Shown in pieces: positions 6,615 through 14,023 of a stretch of 38,024 nt of DNA (within the stretch, counting starts at the first letter, position 1; the number at the start of each line of letters is the position of its first letter). The position numbers were made by a program, and so were the translations under genes. Location of the stretch: contig CAJGBR010000009.1 in NCBI GenBank assembly GCA_904501625.1, positions 1 through 38,024 of the forward strand. Reading direction: 5' to 3'. The DNA comes from an uncultured Rikenellaceae bacterium (lineage in GTDB: Bacteria; Bacteroidota; Bacteroidia; Bacteroidales; Rikenellaceae). The notes below the pieces were generated by a model. That model made no database searches. It was given only the letters and a program-made list of their open reading frames with translations, and was not told the origin of the DNA.

Positions 6615-7843
6615 GCAAGTTGCTTCATAATCCGTTCCGTAGCACCACGTCCAGTTTCGACATACGCAGCAGCAGCTTTTGATGCGGAATCCAACATTGA
6701 TCCATTCTCTTTCAATTGAGTAAACCAATTATTCAATTCATCGTAAGAGTTTATCGAATGGGCAGCTTTCAATGATATCAAATCACAAGCTTCTGCAAAT
6801 TTTTTATACTTTGGACCAAATGCCAGCGGAAGTCCGAATCCTGCAGCTTCAAGGGTATTATGAATTCCAACACCAAAACCACCTCCAATATACGAGAATG
6901 TTCCATATCGGTAGACCTTAGATAAGATTCCGATTGTATCAATAAACAATACCTCTGCATTTTCCAGGTCTGATTCAGCAGTAAGTGTTGTGTATTTCAA
7001 TGATTTACGAGTAGATTTCGAAATAAATGCATCTATTCTGTCCTGATGTATTTCGTGCGGAGCAATGATAAATTTCACATCACGATGTTCTTCAATCAGC
7101 CGAGCCAACAACTCCTCATCTGGAGTCCAGGTACTACCAGCAACCAATACTCTGTGACCTTTTGCAAAACGTTCAACCACCTCAATGCTTTGATTCTGTG
7201 CGACAGTATCCAACACTCTGTCAAATCGCGTATCACCCGTAACTGTAACGTTTTCAAGGTTTATCGAAGTCAACAATGTTTTAGACTCCTCATTCTGCAC
7301 AAATATATGGCGAAAACCTCTGAGTACTGTACGGAATTGTTCTCCGTAAGGTTTGAAAAACTGCTGTGAGGGACGGAATATTGCCGATATCTCAAACAAT
7401 TCACAACCAATCTGCTGTAAACGAATCAAGTGATTCAGCCAAAATTCGTATTTTATAAATACAGCCTTTTTAGGTTTTACGATATCTACAAAACGACGAG
7501 CATTTGAAGGTGTATCCAATGGCATATAGAATATCCAATCAGCCCCCTTGTAGTTCTTTCGAATTTCGTAACCCGATGGCGAGAAGAATGTCACCAATAT
7601 TTTATATTCGGGTCTGGCAGCACGGAATGCCTCGATTACGGGACGCCCTTGTTCAAACTCGCCCAACGATGCTGCGTGAAACCAGATTATCGGAGACTGG
7701 TTCCCTTTTAATGCATCTGACAGACGAGCATACAGATTTTTTCGTCCCGACACCCACAATTCGGCTTTTTTATTGAATACAGAGGCCAAATTCAACAGAA
7801 TCCCATAAATATAGATTCCAAGATTATACATTAACTTTTGCAT
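6611..7843 (-). CDS. waaA: 3-deoxy-D-manno-octulosonic acid (KDO) transferase
   Basis: A 410-residue GT-B glycosyltransferase that adds KDO to lipid A precursors at the cytoplasmic face of the inner membrane. The N-terminus holds one membrane anchor (LGIYIYGILLNLASVF). The catalytic segment HAASLGEFEQGRPVI (Glu62) and the KYEFWLN motif are present, as is GGGFGVGIHNTLEAAGFGLP in the C-terminal nucleotide-binding half. Its start lies 20 bases inside the 3' end of dxs, so the two are co-transcribed and coupled. ATG at 7843 is used; another in-frame Met follows four codons later. Confidence 0.93.
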   Translation of the reverse strand: MQKLMYNLGIYIYGILLNLASVFNKKAELWVSGRKNLYARLSDALKGNQSPIIWFHAASLGEFEQGRPVIEAFRAARPEYKILVTFFSPSGYEIRKNYKGADWIFYMPLDTPSNARRFVDIVKPKKAVFIKYEFWLNHLIRLQQIGCELFEISAIFRPSQQFFKPYGEQFRTVLRGFRHIFVQNEESKTLLTSINLENVTVTGDTRFDRVLDTVAQNQSIEVVERFAKGHRVLVAGSTWTPDEELLARLIEEHRDVKFIIAPHEIHQDRIDAFISKSTRKSLKYTTLTAESDLENAEVLFIDTIGILSKVYRYGTFSYIGGGFGVGIHNTLEAAGFGLPLAFGPKYKKFAEACDLISLKAAHSINSYDELNNWFTQLKENGSMLDSASKAAAAYVETGRGATERIMKQLA

Positions 7844-9713
7844 TGTATAACTCTTTTATTTTCAAGTAAACTGACTCTTCGTCAAATCCACACAGATGTT
7901 TGAGTTCATCGGGAGTACCCTGTTCGACGAATTCATCGGGAATTCCCAATCTACAAACTCTCACATTGTAATTGTTGTCATTAAAAAATTCTGTCACAGC
8001 CGAACCCACACCACCATCACGCACTCCATTTTCCACTGTTATCACGTGTGTATGTTGTGCTGCAACACGATGCAACATCTTCGTATCCAATGGTTTCGCA
8101 AATCGCAAATCTACGTGAGTAACCGAGATTTCAGGCGATTCGGACTGAATTCTGTCTATTGCTTTCGACACCCAATTACCTGTTTCGCCCAAAGACAACA
8201 CTGCCAATTCACGACCATCGCGTAGTGTTCGAGATTTACCGATTTCAACAGTTTCAAAATCTCTCTTCCAATCAAGCATTACACCGTTTCCTCTTGGATA
8301 TCTGATTACTACAGGACCATAACCTCCTGACTGTACAGTATACATTATATTTCTCAGCTCGACCTCGTTCATCGGAGCTGCGATTGTCATATTCGGCACA
8401 CATCTGAGATATGCCACATCGTATGCTCCGTGGTGAGTAGCACCATCTTCACCCACGAGTCCGGCCCTGTCAAGACAGAATACTATATCCAGATTTTGCA
8501 GTGCTGCATCGTGAATCACATTATCATAAGCACGTTGCATAAATGACGAATAAATTGCACAGAAAGGCATCATTCCTTCCCTGGCTAAACCTGCTGAGAA
8601 AGTCACCGCATGACCCTCTGCAATGCCGACGTCAAAACATCTTTCAGGCAGTTGTTCCATCATTATGGACAGTGAACTTCCTGATGGCATTGCCGGAGTT
8701 ATCCCTACAATCAAACTATTCTTACGGGCAAGTTCGAGCAACGTTTCGCCAAATACATCTTGAAACTTCGGTGGCTGTTTAGTTGCAGACTTAACTCGTT
8801 CGCCCGTAGCTAAATCAAACTTTCCCGGTGCGTGCCACGTACTCGGATCATTTTCTGCCGGAGCATATCCTTTGCCCTTTGTAGTCAGTACGTGCAGCAA
8901 TTTAGGTCCGCGAATGCTCTTTAAATCAGCCAACACCTTCGACAAATGCACAACATCGTGGCCATCTATCGGACCAAAATATCTAAAATTAAGACTCTCG
9001 AACAGATTGCTCTGACGAAGCAAACCTTGTTTGGTCGTATTGGTCACATTCTGCATCATACGCCTAAGTTCAGGCATTGATGACATTGCGTCCCAAATAT
9101 GTGATTTCAGTCTATTATAACGTTCAGATGTTGTTATCTTCAACAAATAACGGTTCAGGGCTCCCACTCCGTTATCTATTGACATATTGTTATCATTAAG
9201 AATTACCAACAAATCGGTATTCAGAATTCCCGCATTATTCAATCCTTCAAAAGCAAGCCCACCTGTCATCGAACCGTCACCGATTACGGCAACAACCTGA
9301 CGCTTCTCACCCTTAAGTTTTGCTGCCGTTGAGATCCCCAATGCGGCCGATATCGAATTCGAAGCGTGACCTGCCGAGAACGTATCATACGGACTCTCCG
9401 AAGGTTTTGGGAATCCACTTAGTCCGCCAAGTTTGCGATTCTGAGAAAAACGATCCCTTCGTCCTGTAATTATCTTATGGGCATACGCCTGATGTCCTAC
9501 GTCCCAGATCAACTTATCGTTTGGGGTATCAAACACATAATGCAGTGCGACAGTAAGTTCAACCACACCCAGACTTGATCCGAGATGTCCCGGATTGCGA
9601 GAAGACTCCTCAAGAATAAATTGTCTCAGCTCGTTGCAATAATCTTGCAACTCACACTCTTTCAATTTCTTGAGATCATCTGGAGAATCTACATTATACA
9701 GATAGTGATACAT
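7824..9713 (-). CDS. dxs: 1-deoxy-D-xylulose-5-phosphate synthase
   Basis: A 629-residue thiamine-diphosphate enzyme joining pyruvate and glyceraldehyde 3-phosphate, the entry step of the MEP isoprenoid pathway. Motifs seen: NPGHLGSSLGVVELT, the ThDP/Mg motif GDGSMTGG...LNDNNMSID, and GIAEGHAVTF in the pyrimidine-binding domain, followed by RAGLVGEDGATHHG. Many DXS proteins have Gln where this has Gly in IAEGHAV. The frame is open to a TTG at 9737, but that codon falls in a TACCTTTG promoter box, so ATG at 9713 is chosen. It heads a two-gene operon with waaA. Confidence 0.95.
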   Translation of the reverse strand: MYHYLYNVDSPDDLKKLKECELQDYCNELRQFILEESSRNPGHLGSSLGVVELTVALHYVFDTPNDKLIWDVGHQAYAHKIITGRRDRFSQNRKLGGLSGFPKPSESPYDTFSAGHASNSISAALGISTAAKLKGEKRQVVAVIGDGSMTGGLAFEGLNNAGILNTDLLVILNDNNMSIDNGVGALNRYLLKITTSERYNRLKSHIWDAMSSMPELRRMMQNVTNTTKQGLLRQSNLFESLNFRYFGPIDGHDVVHLSKVLADLKSIRGPKLLHVLTTKGKGYAPAENDPSTWHAPGKFDLATGERVKSATKQPPKFQDVFGETLLELARKNSLIVGITPAMPSGSSLSIMMEQLPERCFDVGIAEGHAVTFSAGLAREGMMPFCAIYSSFMQRAYDNVIHDAALQNLDIVFCLDRAGLVGEDGATHHGAYDVAYLRCVPNMTIAAPMNEVELRNIMYTVQSGGYGPVVIRYPRGNGVMLDWKRDFETVEIGKSRTLRDGRELAVLSLGETGNWVSKAIDRIQSESPEISVTHVDLRFAKPLDTKMLHRVAAQHTHVITVENGVRDGGVGSAVTEFFNDNNYNVRVCRLGIPDEFVEQGTPDELKHLCGFDEESVYLKIKELYNAKVNV

Positions 9714-9734
9714 ATCCCACCATTGGTTTTGTTG

Positions 9735-9742
9735 CAAAGGTA
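9735..9742 (-). promoter_or_regulatory. -7 box of the dxs-waaA operon
   Basis: On the minus strand TACCTTTG, an exact TAnnTTTG, 22 bases before the ATG at 9713. No clear TTTG at -33. It decides against the longer TTG start of dxs. Confidence 0.55.
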
Positions 9743-9770
9743 TTAAAAATTACCTGATAAAGAGTCATAA

Positions 9771-9802
9771 TTTCGCAGAAACAATTTTTTTTTGTATATT
9801 CG
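9771..9802 (+). promoter_or_regulatory. Probable promoter of the OmpA-pyrH-frr operon
   Basis: TTTC (9771-9774), 20-base spacer, TATATTCG (9795-9802): one mismatch in each element from TTTG-N20-TAnnTTTG. It ends 25 bases before the ATG at 9828. Confidence 0.5.
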
Positions 9803-9827
9803 TGGCAGTGTTAAATGTAAAAAAACT

Positions 9828-10673
9828 ATGAAAAGAATTTTTCTGATGTTGGCCATTGTCTCTATTTCACTGTGTGAGAGTTCGTGTGTGTCAACAAAAA
9901 GGTTCAATGAACTGAAAGCCGATGCCATCAGATTAGATAGCGAAAATGCTATTCAGTCAGAAAAAATTGACTCGCTAAACAGACGAATATACCAAATCAA
10001 TAACACAATGAATCAGGAACGTTCGCGTTATGAACGTAATTCTGAAAGTGCTCGTCGAAACTTCGAAGAGATGAAGAATCGTTATGAACGTCTGCTCAGA
10101 GCCGGTTCGGACGAAGCCGACAGAATGTTGAAAGAAATCGAACAGAATCAAATCAAACTTCAGGAACTCGAAGCTCGTCTGCAAAGCCGCGAGGAGGCAA
10201 TCCGACAAATCAAACAAAAGGTTAGCAATGCTCTGTTGGGTTTTGAAGGTAAAGGCTTGACTGTCACTCAAAAAGGAGGAATGGTATATGTCTCGATGGA
10301 GGATAAATTATTGTTCAACTCGGGAAGTTTTCAAATCGGTGCTCAAGGCAAAAAGGCTGTCAGCGAATTGGCAGAAGTCTTGGCCCAGAATCCCGATATC
10401 AACATTATGGTCGAAGGTCATACTGACAATGTGCCATATAAAGAGAATGGACATCTCAAAGACAACCTTGACCTTAGTGTCAAACGTGCAACAACCGTAA
10501 CTCGACTATTGTTGCAAAACAAGGGAATCTCTCCAGATCGTATCGTTTCGGCAGGACGAGGAGACGCATTGCCTTTGGACAACGAAAATTCTCGCGAAGC
10601 ACGCCAAAAAAATCGTCGTACGGAGATTATACTGACTCCGAAACTCGACGAACTATTTGAATTAGCACAGTAA
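9828..10673 (+). CDS. OmpA-family envelope protein (coiled coil plus peptidoglycan-binding domain)
   Basis: The 281-residue protein begins with a signal sequence (MKRIFLMLAIVSISLCESSC). Cys20 could be lipidated, but the lipobox ESSC is atypical. Residues about 30-130 are a charged heptad-like coiled coil with repeated QNQIKLQELEARLQ-type spacing. The C-terminal 130 residues are an OmpA-like domain (VEGHTDNVPY, RATTVTRLLLQNKGI, GRGDALPLD, NRRTEIIL) that binds diaminopimelate in peptidoglycan. It probably tethers the outer membrane to the wall. ATG at 9828 is preferred to an upstream in-frame TTG. pyrH follows 12 bases later, in the same operon. Confidence 0.88.
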   Translation: MKRIFLMLAIVSISLCESSCVSTKRFNELKADAIRLDSENAIQSEKIDSLNRRIYQINNTMNQERSRYERNSESARRNFEEMKNRYERLLRAGSDEADRMLKEIEQNQIKLQELEARLQSREEAIRQIKQKVSNALLGFEGKGLTVTQKGGMVYVSMEDKLLFNSGSFQIGAQGKKAVSELAEVLAQNPDINIMVEGHTDNVPYKENGHLKDNLDLSVKRATTVTRLLLQNKGISPDRIVSAGRGDALPLDNENSREARQKNRRTEIILTPKLDELFELAQ

Positions 10674-10685
10674 AATTATTTGACA

Positions 10686-11384
10686 ATGTATAAACGTATC
10701 TTACTTAAACTCAGCGGAGAATCTCTCGGAGGCGGATCTTTCGGACTCAATTCTGATATTCTGAAAAGCTATGCCCGTCAAATCAAGAGTATAGTAGACA
10801 ACGGTGTTCAGGTCGGCATCGTAATCGGTGGTGGCAACATTTTTCGAGGTCTCAAAGGATTGGGTGATGGCGTAGACCGAGTTACAGGCGACCAAATGGG
10901 AATGCTTGCTACTGTTATCAACTCTTTAGGGCTACAATCTGCACTGACAAGCGTTGGTTGTCCGGCACGAGTTATGACCTCGATAAATATGGCTCCAGTT
11001 GGCGAAATATTTGCTAAAAACCGTGCCGTAGAATACCTTAATTCAGGAACAGTTGTCATCATTGCAGGCGGTACAGGCAATCCGTTTTTTACGACAGACA
11101 CAGCCTCTGCACTCAGAGCTGTAGAACTCGAAGCTGATGTATTGCTCAAAGGAACCCGCGTTGACGGTGTATACACAGCCGATCCTGAGAAAGATCCAAA
11201 CGCAGTTAAATTCGACAAAATATCATTTGATGAAGTTATCAATCGCGGATTGAAGGTTATGGATTTGACGGCATTTGCACTCTGTAAAGAGAACAAAATG
11301 CCAATATTAGTGTTTGATATGGACAACGAAGGTAATCTCGAAAAGGTAACCTCTGGCGAAAATATCGGAACTTTAGTTGAATAA
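10686..11384 (+). CDS. pyrH: UMP kinase
   Basis: A 232-residue amino-acid-kinase-fold enzyme that phosphorylates UMP to UDP. Motifs: KRILLKLSGESLGG at the N-terminus, VIGGGNIFRG, DQMGMLATVIN, the GGTGNPFFTTDTA loop and LKGTRVDGVYTADP. Length matches bacterial hexameric PyrH. ATG at 10686 is the natural start; the frame is open two codons upstream to a TTG. It sits 20 bases before frr, the widely conserved pyrH-frr pair. Confidence 0.96.
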   Translation: MYKRILLKLSGESLGGGSFGLNSDILKSYARQIKSIVDNGVQVGIVIGGGNIFRGLKGLGDGVDRVTGDQMGMLATVINSLGLQSALTSVGCPARVMTSINMAPVGEIFAKNRAVEYLNSGTVVIIAGGTGNPFFTTDTASALRAVELEADVLLKGTRVDGVYTADPEKDPNAVKFDKISFDEVINRGLKVMDLTAFALCKENKMPILVFDMDNEGNLEKVTSGENIGTLVE

Positions 11385-11404
11385 CAAATTTTAAAAATAC
11401 CACT

Positions 11405-11962
11405 ATGGAAGTAAAAGAAATTATAGGCGTGGCTGAAGAAAAAATGGCCAAAACTATCGAACATCTCAAAGACGAAATGGCAAATGTTCGTGCAGGCAAA
11501 GCCTCTGCAAATGTTCTGAATGGTGTTATGGTATCTTATTATGGAAATATGACTCCTGTAAATCAAGTTGCAAGTATTGCAATTCCAGATGCACGCACCA
11601 TTACTATTTTGCCGTGGGATAAGAAAATGATTGCTCCTATTGAAAAGGCAATTCTCGACGCAAATATTGGTCTGACTCCGTCAAACAACGGCGAACAAGT
11701 GCGTCTGACAATTCCACCACTGACCGAAGAACGTCGTAAACAATTGGTTAAGCAAGTGCGTGCTGAAGGCGAACAGGCTCGTGTGGGTCTGAGAAATGCT
11801 CGTCGTGATGCCATCGAAACTCTCCGCAAAGAACAGAAAAATGGTATGCCCGAAGATGTTGTAAAAGATGGAGAAGATTCAATGCAAAAGACTACAGATA
11901 AGTTCTCTAAGGTTATTGATGAGATTTTGGCTGCAAAAGAAAAAGAGATTCTCACTGTGTAG
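11405..11962 (+). CDS. frr: Ribosome recycling factor
   Basis: At 185 residues it has the full family length and the conserved segments: AEEKMAKTIEHLKDEMANVRAGKA at the start of the long helix, TPVNQVASI, ILPWDKKMI, SNNGEQVRLTIPPLTEERRKQLVK and VGLRNARRDA. With EF-G it splits post-termination ribosomes. It is the last gene of the OmpA-pyrH-frr operon and is followed by a strong terminator. Confidence 0.97.
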   Translation: MEVKEIIGVAEEKMAKTIEHLKDEMANVRAGKASANVLNGVMVSYYGNMTPVNQVASIAIPDARTITILPWDKKMIAPIEKAILDANIGLTPSNNGEQVRLTIPPLTEERRKQLVKQVRAEGEQARVGLRNARRDAIETLRKEQKNGMPEDVVKDGEDSMQKTTDKFSKVIDEILAAKEKEILTV

Positions 11963-11985
11963 TTTTTCTCACCACCATAAAAAAG

Positions 11986-12018
11986 AAGTCCGGATTGTGT
12001 TCCGGACTTTTTCATTTT
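11986..12018 (+). terminator. Rho-independent terminator of frr
   Basis: AAGTCCGGA (11986-11994) / TCCGGACTT (12001-12009), six-base loop, then T-rich sequence to 12018. Confidence 0.9.
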
Positions 12019-12028
12019 TGATCTAGAG

Positions 12029-12064
12029 AAAAAAATTGAGGGTGATCATTCAGAACACCCTCAA
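12029..12064 (-). terminator. Rho-independent terminator of rplU-rpmA
   Basis: On the minus strand TTGAGGGTG (complement of 12056-12064) pairs with CACCCTCAA (complement of 12036-12044), followed by a run of seven T (complement of the A-run ending at 12035). It lies 22 bases after rpmA, back to back with the frr terminator. Confidence 0.88.
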
Positions 12065-12085
12065 CTAAAAATTCCACGGAAGTAA

Positions 12086-12346
12086 TTACTCTGCGAACGG
12101 AATTACCGATACATAAGATTTTCCTTCAGCTTTTTTCTTGAAAGATACTGTTCCGTCAACGAGAGCATAAAGAGTGTGGTCTTTACCCATTCCAACGTTA
12201 GCACCTGGATTGTGCACTGTACCACGTTGACGAACGATAATATTACCTGCTTTAGCGAATTCACCGCCAAAGAGTTTCAGTCCCAAGCGTTTGCTTTCTG
12301 ACTCACGGCCGTTCTTTGAACTACCTACCCCTTTTTTGTGTGCCAT
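12086..12346 (-). CDS. rpmA: 50S ribosomal protein bL27
   Basis: An 86-residue protein beginning MAHKKGVGSSKNGRESESKR with the family core FGGEFAKAGNIIVRQRGT and KDHTLYALVDGTV. It lies near the peptidyl-transferase centre of the large subunit. The N-terminus starts directly with the mature AHKKG sequence, without the cleaved leader seen in Firmicutes. It follows rplU by 18 bases in the usual L21-L27 operon. Confidence 0.97.
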   Translation of the reverse strand: MAHKKGVGSSKNGRESESKRLGLKLFGGEFAKAGNIIVRQRGTVHNPGANVGMGKDHTLYALVDGTVSFKKKAEGKSYVSVIPFAE

Positions 12347-12364
12347 AGTACTTCAAATTTTTCG

Positions 12365-12676
12365 TTAAGCAATGATGTTAGTAATTTCGATCTGTGTCAA
12401 GAATTGACGGTGACCGTTTTTAACTTTGTAGCCTTTACGACGTTTTTTCTTGAAAACGATAACCTTATCGTCTTTCAAGTGACGAACGATTTTAGCTTCA
12501 ACTTTGGCTCCTTCAACAACAGGTGAACCAACATTAACCTGACCGTCATTATCCGTAAGCAGTACTCGATCGAAACTCAAAGAGGCGCCTTCTTCGCCCT
12601 TAAGACGGTTTGTGTAGAGTTTGCGACCGCTCTCAACTTTAAATTGTTGACCTGCTATTTCTACGATTGCGTACAT
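12365..12676 (-). CDS. rplU: 50S ribosomal protein bL21
   Basis: A 103-residue protein with MYAIVEIAGQQFKVE at the start, the KVIVFKKKRRKGYKVKNGHRQ basic segment and a C-terminal LTQIEITNI. It binds 23S rRNA. It heads the rplU-rpmA operon, driven by a consensus promoter. Confidence 0.97.
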   Translation of the reverse strand: MYAIVEIAGQQFKVESGRKLYTNRLKGEEGASLSFDRVLLTDNDGQVNVGSPVVEGAKVEAKIVRHLKDDKVIVFKKKRRKGYKVKNGHRQFLTQIEITNIIA

Positions 12677-12718
12677 TAAACTTATTTTTTATTTGAGTGT
12701 TATTCACATTTTGGACTG

Positions 12719-12750
12719 CAAAGATAGATATAATTTTTTCTACCAGCAAA
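12719..12750 (-). promoter_or_regulatory. Consensus promoter of rplU-rpmA
   Basis: On the minus strand TTTG (complement of 12747-12750), 20-base spacer, TATCTTTG (complement of 12719-12726): a perfect Bacteroidota promoter, 43 bases before the rplU ATG. Confidence 0.85.
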
Positions 12751-12783
12751 TTATTTTACATTTTTTATCAGTTTGCCGTTCTA

Positions 12784-13962
12784 TTAATAATCCCTAACGC
12801 CATAGGCAAACTGGTTTAAATATCGGTCTAACTGAGAACGAATACCTTTCAACTTATATGCTTGTTTTAAAACTTCGTCATATTTATCTGGGTCGACTAC
12901 GACTATTCTAAAACCCATCGGCACTTTGTGACCGTCTTTACGCGTCATCACACCGCCGTATCGAGTCGATTTATTAGGTGATACCGTAACAACAAATTCT
13001 CCTTTTTGGATGTCAGCATCCGTTGTTGAACCTAAGCCATTAAATTTAATGTGTTTTATTTTATCTTTGTTAAACAAAAATTTGACTCTAGTTGAATCTC
13101 CTTTGGCAATGACATAGTGTTCTCTAACCATTCTTAGTTCCGAGACGTCGTTTTTTACATTTTCAAAATATTCAGTTTCTTCTTTCAATATATTTTTCGT
13201 ATCGGGAATCTCTATATCGAAGTTTTTAGAATTGTAGCTTTCTTTTCCCAAGGTTGGATCTGGCACCAAACCTGCAATACTCTGCAAATATCCGTGATAT
13301 CTTTGCTTATTCTCTGTTCTATCATTAGCTCGTATATATCTAGCTTTCTCTTCAACCTCATTATACCTCTCAGGCTCAACTACGATTATTCGTCGCCGCT
13401 CTATGTGAGTGCTTTTATTACCCTTTTTATCTTTGATATGGACAATTGCTTCGAGAAAGCAGGTCTCCTCAGGTATCACTCTGACTGTCCACACACCCTT
13501 TTGAATGGCTTTGGGTGAAGTTTTTCCTACGCCCTCAATCTCTATACATTCGATATACTTATTCCCAAAAAAGAATTTAACTCCTGTTGATTCACCTTTG
13601 GCAAGAATAGGATGCTCAATGAGAACCACCAAATAATTATCAGATAAAGGCTCTATTGTTCGGGTGTACCAAGTCAAATAATCGGAATCGGGTTGATTAA
13701 ATTCTTTTATGGCATATAAGCGTTTGTATAGTGTAGATGGGACAGATGCTACTACTCCTCCCACTTCAGTCCTATAGGTGTCGTGTTTCGGGTGAAACTT
13801 GACATCTTCATAAACCAAGCCTCGCTTTTTTATCTCATCAAGACTTACAAATTCATCACGACTAGGAATCTTTTTTTTACGATTTCGTGCATCACTAACG
13901 CCTATAGACAAAACCGAAACAAGCAGACTCAATAAAACAATCCTAAATAATTTTGTACCCAT
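12784..13962 (-). CDS. Exported protein of unknown function with two internal repeats
   Basis: I do not recognise this 392-residue protein. It starts with a clear signal peptide (MGTKLFRIVLLSLLVSVLSI, cleavage near residue 25) followed by a basic patch RNRKKK. Two related segments of about 90 residues are visible, at 113-203 and 278-364. Both run through AKGxST-VKFxF, xIxxxxxxGxG, IQKG, a beta-rich stretch, and end in (R)IIVVEPERYNEV or (R)IVVVDPDKYDEV. They look like beta-sandwich modules. The N-terminal 100 and middle 75 residues differ. It has its own near-consensus promoter and faces neither neighbour functionally. Probably periplasmic or surface-exposed and lineage-specific. Confidence 0.75.
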   Translation of the reverse strand: MGTKLFRIVLLSLLVSVLSIGVSDARNRKKKIPSRDEFVSLDEIKKRGLVYEDVKFHPKHDTYRTEVGGVVASVPSTLYKRLYAIKEFNQPDSDYLTWYTRTIEPLSDNYLVVLIEHPILAKGESTGVKFFFGNKYIECIEIEGVGKTSPKAIQKGVWTVRVIPEETCFLEAIVHIKDKKGNKSTHIERRRIIVVEPERYNEVEEKARYIRANDRTENKQRYHGYLQSIAGLVPDPTLGKESYNSKNFDIEIPDTKNILKEETEYFENVKNDVSELRMVREHYVIAKGDSTRVKFLFNKDKIKHIKFNGLGSTTDADIQKGEFVVTVSPNKSTRYGGVMTRKDGHKVPMGFRIVVVDPDKYDEVLKQAYKLKGIRSQLDRYLNQFAYGVRDY

Positions 13963-13991
13963 AGTTCAATCTTTTAAAATTCATTCAGTTT

Positions 13992-14023
13992 GCAAGATAT
14001 AAATTAATATCCAATTCTACAAA
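13992..14023 (-). promoter_or_regulatory. Probable promoter of the repeat protein gene
   Basis: On the minus strand TTTG (complement of 14020-14023), 20-base spacer, TATCTTGC (complement of 13992-13999; two mismatches at the end of the -7 box). It abuts the mutS stop codon, so the gene need not depend on the mutS operon. Confidence 0.5.

Noticed and set aside
9714..9737. TTG start of dxs
   Set aside because: The codon is part of a TACCTTTG -7 element; it cannot be in the mRNA if that promoter is used.
10808..11566. Long open frame opposite pyrH and frr
   Set aside because: Antisense to two certain genes, with no recognisable domain and an implausible composition.
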